Positions 10,228 through 22,553 of a DNA stretch of 64,000 nt are shown here, one piece after another. This stretch comes from Urechis unicinctus (taxonomy: Eukaryota > Annelida > Polychaeta > Xenopneusta > Urechidae): assembly GCA_034190875.2 (NCBI GenBank), contig CM067343.1, positions 63,684,476 to 63,748,475 of the forward strand, given 5' to 3'. Every line of letters starts with the position of its first letter. Positions within the stretch are counted from its first letter, which is position 1. The notes beneath the pieces are model-generated. The model did no database searches, had not been told where the DNA came from, and saw nothing but the letters and a program-made list of their open reading frames with translations. The position numbers and the translations under genes were made by a program.

Positions 10228-13200
10228 ATGTTCTCAAGGTGTGTGTCTCGGGTCTCCAATATTTGGGGAAAATCTGCTGCACCTCTCAGAGGCGGTGTGT
10301 TAGGATGCCGGGCTCAGACGAAAGCTAACGTCAGGACGAGTTCCAGGGTGCTAGGTGTACAGAAGAGTCCCATGCCAGAGTTGGATATACCCACAGATAT
10401 TTCGCTGCCCAGGCACTTGTTCGACGCATTCGGCAGGTTCGGAGATGCTGTTGCCTTGGTAGGTCATTGTTGTATACTAACTGACCTAAGAAGGGTAGAT
10501 GCTAACATAAGTAGATGTTAAATTGGATGGATGCAACAGCTATATGTTGATGGTGATTTGCATTTATTGTATTTTATATATGTATGAACAATCACGTTAA
10601 ACCATAAGTCAAATACAGCTTACAAACCCTGTGTTATTAATTACCTTTTGCCACCATGTGAGTAAAATGTTTCATATCTGGTTGTACAGGAAGATGGTGT
10701 TACAGGCCGAAAGTTCACGTATTGCGAGTTGCAGACTTCCATTGCCAAAGTTGGCAGTGCACTTGTACAACAGGGATTCAAGCCTGGAGATATCATTACT
10801 ATATTCAGCCCTAACTGCCCTGAGTTTGCGATCATGTATTTGGCTGTTGGTGCCATTGGTGGAGTAGCCAGCGCTGTTAACCCTGTGTACACTCCAGGTA
10901 ATAAGTCCATTTGAAACTGCAGTACCATTTAATATGGTAAATTTCAATTGTGATCTGTTGCGGACTAGATGCTCTAACCATCCAAAATATGGTCTTTCAT
11001 TGTGATGTTGCTTGACCTGCCATGGACAGATGAACTGACACATGCATTAACTCACTCCAAATCTAGACTGCTGGTCACCTCTCCAGAGCTTATGGATGTG
11101 GCTAAAAAAGCTGCAGCCAACAGTCCCAACTTGAGGGTGTGTGGTTGATGAAGTCTTAACAATAATGCTAGCAAAACTAAAGATTATTTCCCATCAGGAA
11201 AAATGCATCTATTGTTTGTCTGATTCTGAAGATATTGGTGATAACATTGGAGTTAATACTTTTCTTTTGCGTCGTTAACTTTCAGGAAATTATTGTATTT
11301 GGTAATGCTGATGGATGCAGACCTTTTGACAGTCTCCTGGACAATGACATGTCACACTTTCCTGAGAACTTGGATATAGACCCAATCAATGACCTCCTGG
11401 CTTTGCCCTACAGTTCAGGGACAACTGGCCTCCCAAAAGGGGTCATGTTAACCCATCACTGTGTGTTAGCTAACGTAGAGCAACTCGCGTAAGTTATCAA
11501 TATTCACTAATCTCCTCAACATACAGTGTTTGCGCATCTGGTTGGCCTGAGATTGGACTGTATGTTTATAACCTAAGTTCTATGCATCACTTGTCTTGTC
11601 AATGAGGTAAGCATGTAACCTAATGCTCTGATGATGCATCATTGATTGGTGTGCTAATCCATATCAGCGGGAGGTCACTACCTACCACGACCGCTCACCT
11701 GACTGGCTAGTAACTTCTATTGAGATTTTTCATTTCACGCTGATAAGTTATAGTAAAGTGAGTAAACAAGCATATGTTGAAATTGTCAAGTTTACTACCA
11801 TTGTTATCTTATCGTATACAACCCCTTCTGATTCTAAGCCACCATAAACTGGACAATGTTGTTACCTCAACTTTGCTACACTCTTGACTTTGCCCTAGAT
11901 GGTTATGTCATTTTAGATGGTCCATTTAAGACATCCAAAATTCCCAAAGCATACATAAAAACTATTAATACCCAACCCCTTAGAAATGTTAACATATAAA
12001 GTAAAGTTCAGAAACTTTTCCACTAGTCCTTGGGGAAGTTCACAATATTAATGATCAGTAGTGACAGCTCCCTCATAGATCATTTTGCTGTTCATAGTTC
12101 AGCTCTGATAGGTAAATTAAAACTTTTTTATAGTGTGTCAGTTTGAGGAAAGCTACATAAAATGAATTAAAAGTAAATATTTTGTTGAGAAGAAAAGTCG
12201 CAACCAAATCATACACAGACCCCGCTTATGTTAGTATATCAATGCAAACTTAATTCAGCTGTGTATGACCTTTAAGTTATTAATTAATGTGACCATAAAA
12301 AAAATTCTCATTCCATGTTAATTCAATGTAGCATGTAGCCAGAAAAACCTATTATTATTTCTTTCTGACGGAATTTAGTCTAATGTGATTTTAGATTGGA
12401 CAGGTTATCAGTGACCTTGACCTAACCCCCAAACTCACACCTTCAAAGAATGTATATATAATATATTTATTTAGGTGACATATTTTGTCAATATAATTTG
12501 TGGAATGTTATAAATGCACTTACCAACACTTTGAAGCATATGCTTCTCTTCGGGGCCAATTTGAGGGCTCTGTGACTCATTAAAGTGTGCTATTGAATAT
12601 GTAAATTCATTAACTATTGTCATCTGCAATTCTTATTTGCTCAACAGATGATACAATTCGTAAAAAAATGTCTTTGACATGTTGCAGGACTGACTATACC
12701 TTGCAGTACATACCCAACCATGATACTCTAGTTGGTGTCCTCCCATTCTTCCACATCTATGGCCAAGTTGTTGTGTTGTTGTCTGGTCTCAAATGCGGGG
12801 CAAAGATTGTGACCCTGCCCAAGTTTGAACCAGCATTGTATCTTGACACAGTGAGGGACCACAAGGTGTGTGCTGTGTTTGTGATTGGTTGAAATATCTA
12901 TTGCTTTAATCTAATCTATCATAACCTTTGACCTGTATAATTGAGGACCAAACCCCAGGTATTCAATCTTGAGACCCTGATTTAAGCAAGAGTACCTATT
13001 TGTATCGTCTTTTGGTTTATTGCTGAGCCTCCATCCATCTCTCTAGTATTTCATCACAAGCTGCACCCACCACCTCTCTCTCTCCTCTCTCTCTCCTCTC
13101 TCTCTTTATCTATCTATCTCTATCTCTCATGCCATACCACACTTGTGTCTGCCCTCATTCTACTCATCCTGGTATAACTGTCACAGGCCACATATCTTCA

Positions 13201-15964
13201 CATTGTCCCTCCAGTAATCCTCTTCCTCGCCAAGCACCCCATGGTGAATGACTATGACATGAGTCGAGTCCGGATGATGGTAACTGGAGCGGCCCCAGTC
13301 GGTCCAGAACAAGTCAGCATGGCTGTGGAACGTGTCAACAAGAATGTTGTCTTCAGACAGGGTAAAACCTTGTTTAGTTTGTTGCTACTAGTGTGCTTGA
13401 TTGATTGATGGTTATCAACTCCTGTCTTTATCAAAGTACCTCCAATGGGTTTGTGCCATTGTGGATGATAACAGGGGTGTCTTATTATTGCTGTCACCTT
13501 CATCAATCACTGCTTGTATATGACTTGATATTGAATCCCTGAAAATCAATGCTATCTTTCTATATATCATGCATAAATATTCAGCAAGATTGGCTATATT
13601 TTCTCTACATCTACAAATAAGATGCAGTAAGAATGTCTATGTATTGTATCAGTAATAGTGTAGACTCTTGTTGTTAAGGTTATGGCCTGACAGAGATGAG
13701 CCCAGTGACCCATATGACCCCATTAGATGACATACGTTATGACACAACAGGAGTTGTAATTCACAATACTCAATTCAAGGTAGGGTTGCACTCTAAGACG
13801 GTTTTGTTTTTTAAGTTCATAAAAATGTGATTAAATTGGTTGATTTATTCATACCAAAAATATACACGGGATCACCAGTGTGTGGTTGTGCCTTTGCTGA
13901 AGTTTGATTTAATGAACTTTGCACAAGGTTTGATGATGGTTTATACCTTACACATTGTGAATAGATGGTGGATATTGAGACAGGAGAGACACTGGGTCCC
14001 AATCAAGAGGGAGAACTCCTTATAAGGGGACCCCAAATGATGAAAGGCTACTTCAACAATGATAAGGCCACACAGGAGACAATCAAAGATGGATGGTTGC
14101 ATACAGGTGGAATTTATTGAAGTGTGATAAGCCATTCAAACATAATTTAGATTTTACTGGTTTATGTTTGATGGCATTCGATATTAATTAGCTACATAAT
14201 GTATTTGTAATACAGTCGAGTATCCCTTATCCGGAATGTTCGGGACCGGACGTGTTCCGGATTTCGAAATTTTCCGGATTTCGGAATATGCCTATTAACT
14301 ATATCTATTAACATGCATTCGTAAGTTCGGAGAAGCACGACCGTATGTGTTAATCATAACCTCGCGGTTTTCTAAACGAACACCGTCTTGTCCACTTACG
14401 CCTTATCATTGTAAATATCGACTCGGCGATAGAAATCGGAATAATTTTGTTAAAAAAGGGGTGCGTTAACAGTCGCAAGCGTACTTCAACGTTATTTCGT
14501 GATGGGGAATCTAACGAAACAGAGCGACGTGATTGTGTGCGGATTAAAATCTAATTTAGACCATATTTCGACATTGTACACGGGCTTAAGACGATGTCAG
14601 CTGAGAATACGACCCGAGGTCCCGTCATTCTTTTCTAAATGTACGATGTGAGGAACATAACAGATCAACAAAAGTCAAAACATCACTGATGCTTATGCTA
14701 ATTAGCGTATTATGGTCATTTTATTGGCAAGATACTCGCCCCTGGTCTTTTTGATGATCTGATGCCTCAGCGCGGATATGAGAAATCTAAATAAGTAAAC
14801 AGTACGGACGCTGTCAGAGGCGAAGTGTCTTTGCCTAGGTCGTTTTACTGCATGAACTAGAGGCGCACGGTTTCAGCATTAATGCTAATTTAAGAGACCT
14901 CCTATCGTCGGATGAGAAGGTGAGACTAATTTAAGCACCTTGATAACGGCCCCACCACAAACCTCTTGCCGCCGAGGTCAGACCGCACCTGTCTATCGTT
15001 TTTTGGGACCTGAAATCTTCGGGGAAAATTCTCTGCGGCGTCATAACGGTACTTGCCAAAAAAATTCCGGATTTCGGAGGTTTCCGGATTTCGGATAAGG
15101 GACACTCGAATGGATTTTCATTGTCTTGAACTGTTAAGGAGACATAGGGTTCTATGACGAATCAGAACATTTGACTATATCTGACAGATTAAAGGAGCTT
15201 ATCAAAGTAAAAGGTATTCAGGTGGGTGTTTGTTTGAAGCAATTTATAAATTCACATTTTTGACGGCATTCTATGACTATGTGATATCCATGGGGAAAAA
15301 TCTTTCTTTGTGTTTTTTTCCCATATATGTGTAAACTTCTTAAAATTCAGCTATGAGCCCTGTTTACTTGTTTGTACCTTTCAGGTTGCACCCGCTGAGT
15401 TAGAAGCACTTCTTGTGTCACACCCTGCAATTCAAGATGCCGCTGTTATAGCTATTCCTGACGAGAGAGCAGGTGAACTGCCACGAGCATATATAGTGCT
15501 AAAAGCAGGACAGACTGCATCAGAGCAGGAGGTCAAAAGCTTCATAGAAGGTGAGGATGTGTTTTATTTAATTATTTTATGAGGATAACAGTGCTTTGAT
15601 ATGTAGTACAATTTATGTATGTTTTGTGTCCTGGTATGCAAATCATAAGTACGATTTTTTGTTACTCAGAATTTAACCAGTTAAAGTGGTTTTGTAAAAA
15701 AAATCAGCAGTTGTATATTAACAGCCCATGACTACATAGAGAAAGTGGCTGGCATGAATGGGAAATGATTTGTATATAACTAACATAGAAAAGGGTGTTA
15801 TATAAAATAATAAAATAACTCATAACTTGGCCTCCTTTTTGACAGAGAAAGTGTCTCCATACAAGAAGCTGGCTGGTGGTGTGGAATTCAGAGCTGAAAT
15901 CCCCAAATCTGCCAGTGGGAAAATTCTGAGGCGAGAACTAAAAGCTGAGTTCTTGGGAAAATGA
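10228..15964 (+). CDS. 4-coumarate-CoA ligase-like acyl-CoA synthetase (ANL superfamily)
   Basis: Eleven coding exons with matching phases: 10228-10458, 10690-10897, 11030-11136, 11286-11488, 12688-12865, 13187-13361, 13679-13779, 13965-14106, 15139-15221, 15385-15550, 15846-15964, giving 570 residues. ANL signatures appear in order: the AMP-binding P-loop [62 protein letters not shown] and the C-terminal [14 protein letters not shown] with its catalytic lysine. The family adenylates a carboxylate with ATP and transfers it to CoA. Animal members are often labelled 4CL-like or luciferin-4-monooxygenase-like; the substrate cannot be read from sequence. The first 45 residues are Arg/Ser-rich and almost free of acidic residues, like a mitochondrial presequence; the C-terminus is LGK, so no SKL-type peroxisomal signal. 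I chose the ATG at 10228 because upstream in-frame codons offer only GTG. A likely poly(A) signal ATTAAA lies at 16555. Confidence 0.95.
13073..13128. repeat. CT-rich microsatellite
   Basis: Irregular (CT)n with TCTA units in the intron upstream of the 4CL-like exon 6, close enough (about 60 bp) to add to its polypyrimidine environment. Confidence 0.85.
14213..15112. mobile_element. Pogo/Tigger-like non-autonomous DNA element in a 4CL-like intron
   Basis: The left end after a TA reads CAGTCGAGTATCCCTTATCC; the right end, reversed, reads CATTCGAGTGTCCCTTATCC. Both are followed by several CCGGATTTCGGA-type subrepeats, giving long imperfect terminal inverted repeats. CAG ends at a TA dinucleotide recall pogo/Tigger elements; that family assignment is from memory. 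About 900 bp with no transposase ORF. A family-A MITE is nested at 14725-14837. Confidence 0.65.
14725..14837 (-). mobile_element. MITE-like element, family A copy 2, nested in the pogo-like element
   Basis: Reverse complement of the 7741 element, keeping both ends (TTGGCAAGATACTCGCCCCT and, reversed, CCTAGGCAAAGACACTTCGC) and the interior GACAGCGTCCGTACTGTTTA. Its position inside the inverted-repeat element dates it as the younger insertion, unless the unit is simply part of that element. Confidence 0.7.
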
Positions 15965-17910
15965 AATGTCTTTATATTGTACATTGAGCATACCAGGAGC
16001 TATTAAAAATTCAGAAAGCAGAAACTTACCATGGAGTGCTCCATTACAAGATTACATAAGTCATTATTTCAACCAGCAAAATAGAAAAATTATCTAGTGG
16101 ACGAATCAATATGAAGGAACGGCTTGTGGTCCTGTGACTTCTCAGCAATAACAATATTGTTGTCCCATCCTTTACACAGCCCGTTTATGGAAGTTACAAT
16201 ATGTTATGTATCATAACACTATTCACTGTGTAGTTTAGCTTGAATAGATTGATATCAGGAATGGTGCATTTTTCAGACCCAGGTAATTGTAGTTCTATTT
16301 TATAAGAATTTTGCACATTAACACTGATAATATACTCTTGTTGCCTTTTTTTTATATACTGTTACAAAACTGATGACTTCAGTATTATTTAATGTTATTA
16401 ACCTCATTATACCTGTTTGTTAGACATTTTCACATCTACTCAGAACATCACTGCTCACAACTTTCTGTGCTCAAATCATAATGTTATTTTTGATACCATG
16501 TATAATTCTATAGACATTTTTTTTCCTCTTTGGATTTAATTGTTTCTTTTTTGCATTAAAGTTAATATAAAAAAAGATATGGTATTCATCACTTTTTCAG
16601 GTGTACATTTTACAAACACCATTGACAAATATGACTTTCCCTTTCACTAAATTCTCTCTATTAAACGACAGTATATTTGCCAGTGTTCAGCTGCAAGGTG
16701 CTATGTTTCATTGGAGTTTTGGTAATAATTGAACTTGGGTAAGTGTACAATGGTTAAATTACATTTACACAGCCCCAGTCCAGAACGCATATCTCTCCTT
16801 ATCCATGTATATTTAAGGATAAAAGTTAATTATAGTAATGCCATAATGCTTACAACAACACCAAGTGTAAATGATATTCCAAAGGCAATGATTACTTCGG
16901 ATACTATGTTCAACTAATGCAGTATTATACCTTACCCTGACAAGATTAATGTACAATTCATACAGTCGCCGTCTGAAGGAGTGACTTGGATAACGCTCCT
17001 TAAATAGAGTTTGTGTTTCTTTGTAAGTGCCTTCTATCCTCGTCCGACTAAGTGGTTGCCTGCAGCGAGTATTTATGTGTTATTGGATGGGGGCCCGCTC
17101 AAATCTCATGGTACAACTGCGGTACATTATGCCCCCCACGAGACCTCTCAAATGAGACGCTCGTTGTGGCGTCGATGGTGAAAGGCATCAGAATCGCGCT
17201 ATGTATCATCTGATCTCGTTTACACCTGTATCAATAGCCGTATCTCACGTAGGCACATATTACGCAGCTTTTATCTTGTGACTGGTCAACCTGACCGTAT
17301 TTTGAATGGCCCGAATACGTTTTTCGCAGCGCTTGCGCCAGCTAAACTTTTTTTTTTTCTTTCTGTCGAAATTCCCGACGCATATCACTGACTTGAAAGA
17401 TCGTCAAAGAAATTCTACACAATTTGGTTAGGTCTGTATTCGATAGATACAGACTTTAAACAGGTTTCTTCTTGGGCGAAATTGGTTGATGGTAAAGGGT
17501 TAACTTAAGGCAACTGGTGGGTCAGGCAACCACTCCATCAAGTTCTGGTCACAAATAAAACCATCATGATTTCTTTGGTTAGCAGGTACATTTTGCGGGG
17601 GTTATTCGTGCGTAGCCCATAAGACCATCATCAGGTTTAATAGCACAGCAGCAGCTCCCGTACTTGGTTCGATAGGGCTACAATGTCAAAATATTACGTT
17701 GATAAAAAGCGCCTAGTGTGGATTGGCTATAACAGATTTGTGTCCGCATGATCTGTTTGTATGGCTTATTGATTGTAACAATGCATGCCAACGCAACCAT
17801 AGAGGGCTATAGAGTTCTAATGACTGATGTATATAAGCCTACTGGAGGAGTTGTCCCGACCCATATCAAGACCAACCCAAGGTGAGAAAAATGGACCCAT
17901 ATCAATATAC

Positions 17911-18003
17911 TTGTGAAAGTTTATAAGATTCCGTTCAGGAAAGTAAGTGCTAAATGTAGTTTTTAAATTCAAAGGCAGGTAATTGTGACCAGATTGAGGA
18001 ACC
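17911..18003 (-). repeat. Dispersed repeat B, inverted copy
   Basis: Reverse complement of 19599-19692 with only a few mismatches (shared core CAATTACCTGCCTTTGAATT and TTTAGCACTTACTTTC). Similarity stops at both ends, so the unit is about 93 bp. No coding function is apparent. Confidence 0.85.
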
Positions 18004-19481
18004 AATGGACGGGTGAGTAGTCGATTGGGACGGGCTGGAGTTTCCCCCTAAAGCCCGTCCACCCACCCACAGCTAATTTAAAGACAAACAGCGACGCAGC
18101 ACTATGGCCGCTCTTCTATGATCTAAATAGTGTTTGATAACGCTTTTTTTGACGCATGGGGTTTAGTCAGCGTCATAATACTTTAACGATGGGGAATGGA
18201 GTTACGACCAGCTTCGCCTCCTCGTAAAACAAGGTACCAGTCAATGTCGATGTTATCTGGTTATACCTTCTCTAAAATGACTACGTTTTTATTTCCCGCG
18301 TATGCTTGGGCCAGCGCAGGTTTACGCCGGGCAAATTGTCTGTGACGTCATAAGGGTGGTGTGAAAGGTAAACGCCACGGTGTAAACTGTTGTCACGTCG
18401 CGGTGACTTTAAAGCATTTCCATCAAAGACTGATCGTGTTATCAATGAATCATTCTGTCTGATAGCGAGACATTTACGGTAACTTAAAATATACATGATA
18501 TAATCACAGATTCAACGATTGCCATCATGATGTTCTCGTGATCACGTTCACAAAAGCCAACAAGCCACGTTATGATAATAAGTTGGTCATTACGTGATGA
18601 ACGGGGTTGGGTTGAGGACGGTTGGGCAGTTTTCCAACCCGGCTAAGACCCTGCCTCCATGTCACTGTCGTTCAGGGAACGCGCTCGTTGAATGAATTGA
18701 CTTAGGTGCCTGTGGCTATTTCCTACAGACCTTCACACAGGGGGAACTCCTCTCGTGGACTAAACCCTGTACCCATGAACTATTCAAACATTCAGAGCAA
18801 GTGTAATTTTACCACTTTAATTGCATAATTGCCATAGCAAAATTTTGTAGCTTCGTTTTGGTCGATTCCCCTATGCTGTCACTGATATTCGTAACTTGTT
18901 GGGGATGCCTCATTGATTGTTCGCGAGTTCGACTCTAAACCAGCTGGCAGATCGGTCGCGTGCCACTCGCTTCCGCGCGACTGATGCCCGGCTTTTGGTT
19001 GGTATTCGTGCCACCTGGTGGCAGTTTCTTGCGACCACGGGCCGCGTCCCAGAGTTGTTCACGCGTGAGAGGGAAATCGATAGAAGCTTGTCAAAATTAC
19101 GAAGGTGGGTTACTGACAACGATAATTATGCAATAATCTTAAACCATACTGATACGGACCAGTAGAGGTGTCAATATAACCATAGTATTTGATCTACTGT
19201 TAATAAAGTATTGCAAAGTTTATGTAGAGGGGTGTACTGCATGCCATTACATAACGCCGTTAATTTTTGGCGTTATCAACGGCTAATGCATAATACGATG
19301 GTTTGTTGTGGGTATTGATTATCGTACGTTGTCAAGCAATTGACAGCATCAAAAGTGATATTCTAGAATTCGTTGTCATTTTGGCTGCAGACTCTATCGT
19401 TTTCCAGTTAATCAGCAATAGTTTTAGAGTAAAGCCTTGGTCTATGGGCAGAATCGGGTGGTTCAATTCATGGAGAATATT

Positions 19482-19575
19482 AGGTAGAAACTTCTGACAG
19501 CGTCCGCGCTGTTTACTTCTTTCGATCTCTCAGGCTAAGGTGGGATCAGATCACCAGGGGCGAGCGCTTTGCCTT
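19482..19575 (+). mobile_element. MITE-like element, family A copy 3 (degenerate left end)
   Basis: Shares GACAGCGTCCGCGCTGTTTA, CTTTCGATCTCTCA and GATCACCAGGGGCGAGCGC with the 7741 and 14725 copies. The left terminus is shortened and diverged. It lies just upstream of repeat B and about 250 bp before the unknown gene's first coding exon. Confidence 0.65.
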
Positions 19576-19598
19576 GGAGCATATGAGATATGGCCTCA

Positions 19599-19692
19599 GG
19601 TTCCTCAATCTGGGCACAATTACCTGCCTTTGAATTTAAAAACTACTTTTAGCACTTACTTTCTTGAATGGAAGCTTATAAACTTTCACAAG
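19599..19692 (+). repeat. Dispersed repeat B, direct copy
   Basis: Matches 17911-18003 in inverted orientation, 1.6 kb away. Together the pair could fold back if transcribed. Confidence 0.85.
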
Positions 19693-19829
19693 TGTTCTTT
19701 TGTGACACATGACTTGCATCTCTTACTGTTGGGCTGGATTGAAGCGACTAATAACCAAATTATATCATCTGATGGCATATTTAAATTTTGCCTTATTTAC
19801 AACTTGCAGATAGCTGATGGCATTTCAAG

Positions 19830-22553
19830 ATGAGTGACGTCTCAGGGTCTGAGCTGCCATCTATTGAAGTTCCTCGGAGAGATGAGCCTCTGGAAGGATG
19901 GGAAGGTTTAGATCCATTTGCAATGGCAAATTTTTTTCTTTTGAAAAAAACCCTGATACAGCTAAAAAAAAAAACTGGTTTAATTGTTCTCTGTTGTGAT
20001 CTCAATTCTGAATGCTTGGTTGAGGAGATTAATATAACAGAGGATTTAAAAAAAAACTGGAGTACCTAGTGCAGTGTGAATTAAACAGTATGAACAAAAT
20101 CCATGAGTTTAGGATGCTGATGCCAACCAATCATAATACTCAAGCAGACAAAGATAATTGCAGTTTGTTTACCCATTGTCACTTCATGTTAATTATATTT
20201 TCTGCGATGCTGATTATAATTATATATGAATGAAAAGTATAATTTTTAATTGGCTAATATCATGTTGTTCTCCTTAGGCATCAACTTTGCATCCATTCCA
20301 AGCTTTGGAAAAGAAAATCTTCATGAAGAGGATTTTTCATATGATGATTGTAAGTGAACTAGATTGGAAGAGGTCAGTTGTTTCTGTAAAACAATTATGT
20401 TCTTACATTTAATGTTTTCCTTTTCGGAAATCATTTTCATAACACTATAGGATTTCCCATTGATTGTTATTCTTTAGCTGAACAGTGGACAGATGATATT
20501 GTGAGCTGGCCTCATGAGACAAGCTCTTTGCAAAGTCCCAAATATATTCCTCGTCTCAATTCTACTCTAGTCAATGAAAGTAATGCCAAAGAAATCTACC
20601 AAGTGTCCCAGCCAGTTGATTTATCAACAATATCAGGTTAATATAAGTTCATATGTAGTGATTTCGGTGCACATTTTACCAAAAGAAGATAGCTTAGTAT
20701 GTTATTCAATTGCCTTACACATTGAAAAGTCCATTGCTTTTCAATATCCAGATGTAGAATCCTGCATGTTTCCCACACTTTCTTCTGATGAGGAGTCTTC
20801 TGCCACTAATGACACTGACTCATCACTGCAAGAATCACCTGATCCCTGCTCTTCAGGAAAGCCAAGAGATTCAAAACCCATCTCTAGAGATGCCACTCCA
20901 CCCATACACCAGCCAGATGCAGGTTATTCCACTTTAATACATGTCTCAAGATTGTCATAATTCCCTGAAGCTACCATAATCATTTTTTTAATTTCATTTT
21001 TTCATTTGTGACTGTACAACATTTGTGTAGGTCCATTGTGGTTTAAGAAGAAGTTGGTCAGGAAATGGTGCTCTCTCACTGTGGAAGACACAACAACAAA
21101 GACAACATTTGATGGAAATGATTCACCCTCAATGGATTCTAATTCCACTCCCAAGTATTGTGTCAAAGAAATAGGGTAATTTAAAAACTATGGGTTGTTT
21201 TTAAAGTTAAATAATTTAAAGTAATTATTTTCTGTCAGATATGTGATAAACAAAAAAGAATAATATCCACCAATAAGAAGTTATTGAACTGGGACAAGAG
21301 GCAGTTGACCATGTCTAAGTTTGACCATGATTTCATTACTTCCAGCTTATCACCTCATCAATGTGGTATTGATGAGTCTAGGAATGATAGTAGAACAAAC
21401 ATCAATTTATCCAAGAAATCAGTTACATTTGGCTCCACATACAGCAGAGAAATCAGTCCAAGAAAAGAAAAGATTCACAAAGGTCTATTTATTGATGGCT
21501 TATATCCACAACAGTTAACTTGAACTGTAAGACCAGGAGACTAGTTACTGTATTGTCCCTATCAAAGCAGTTAAGGGGTAATGCAAAAACAGAATGCAGT
21601 TCTATTCTATTGCTATAATGCAATGCAAAATATGAGGGGATCACATGAGACAATGATCTGTGTTGCCCATGGCCCAACTGCATATACACCATAAGTAACC
21701 AATTGGAGCAATTGTCTGCCTTTTGGCACATCTCAATATCCAGAAACTGGAGTACGTGATGCTGAAGACAGTTTGGTAATTGTGGTCTGGGAGTATTGTT
21801 CAGGTTATGTTGCTTTTGCTAACCATACCTAATGATACATTTTATCCTGTTGTTAATGTACTCTTGTATGGATGAGGTGTTTATAGTGAAGAATTGGAAG
21901 AAGTGATGAGCTTGTATAAAGCATTACTATAGACATAAGAAGAGATGTTTTCAGCCATCATATCTCTATAATATTTCAGTTGTTTATGTGGCAATACAAG
22001 ATTGAAATGATATCAAGTAATTAGTTGATACAATGCTGGAATATAACACAAATAATTGTTATTTCAAACTTTTCTCTTCCAGAACATCGCCATAGAAAAT
22101 CTCATCGGCAGTGTGGTGATGTGTCTGGAAACGTAATCACAGACTCGTGGCATAAAATCAAGGTCAGTGTAGCATAGTGGAATATCATTCCTTAAATTGA
22201 TTCCACAGGTTTGGGATTAGTCAGTTGACAAGAGGGCTTGTTTCAGACTGTCAATCCCAGAAATATCCCACTGGAACACAATTGCCCCCCTTGTATTATT
22301 GAGAGGCTGGATGATGTATTGGATGATCCTGTATTTAGCTTCCCTACGCAGCTGTTATCAAGTCAACCTGATGATGTTGAAGGTATTGGCATCTATCATC
22401 TGCAGTTATACTCTCTACAGACAAGGTTATATCTTCATCCAATGAACAGAGTTTGCAATATCTTTGTGTATTGTTGTGATTCATATTTCAGATGCAATTA
22501 CCAGGGTCAGAAAACCAAGTGATTATTGCCGTGATATATTAGGTACTCTGTAA
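19830..22553 (+). CDS. Unrecognised nine-exon protein, about 374 residues
   Basis: Exons 19830-19905, 20278-20349, 20478-20636, 20752-20922, 21031-21175, 21259-21482, 22083-22162, 22247-22382, 22492-22553 join without a stop and with consistent phases; stop TAA at 22551. An acceptor at 19809 shows a 5' UTR exon lies upstream. The first donor (GAAG|GTTTAG) is the weakest call, chosen because its phase matches exon 2. The protein is acidic and Ser/Thr-rich in the middle (LSSDEESSATNDTDSS), has a basic patch GPLWFKKKLVRKW, a Lys/His/Arg-rich stretch EHRHRKSHRQCG, and a compact C-terminal part with NPRNIPLEHNCPPCIIERLD. No signal peptide or membrane segment is seen. I do not recognise the family. 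Mostly disordered and possibly nuclear is inference. AATAAA at 22944 may end the transcript. Confidence 0.75.

Larger units (their letters stand above)
15965..19829. other. 4CL-like 3' UTR and repeat-bearing intergenic DNA
   Basis: The first about 600 bases are AT-rich and plausibly 3' UTR, ending near ATTAAA at 16555. Beyond that no gene is visible. The stretch contains an inverted pair of about 93-bp repeats (17911 and 19599), MITE copy 3 and a TGACGTCA palindrome at about 18343 that has no gene beside it. Confidence 0.6.

Noticed and set aside
18889-18940. Second tRNA-like B box (GAGTTCGACTC)
   Set aside because: No A box at the right distance and no stem pairing.
19906-20069. Continuation of the first exon of the unknown gene into the open frame up to its TAG
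   Set aside because: A poly-A/Lys-rich low-complexity tail with no phase-compatible donor; the donor at 19905 matches the phase of the next exon.
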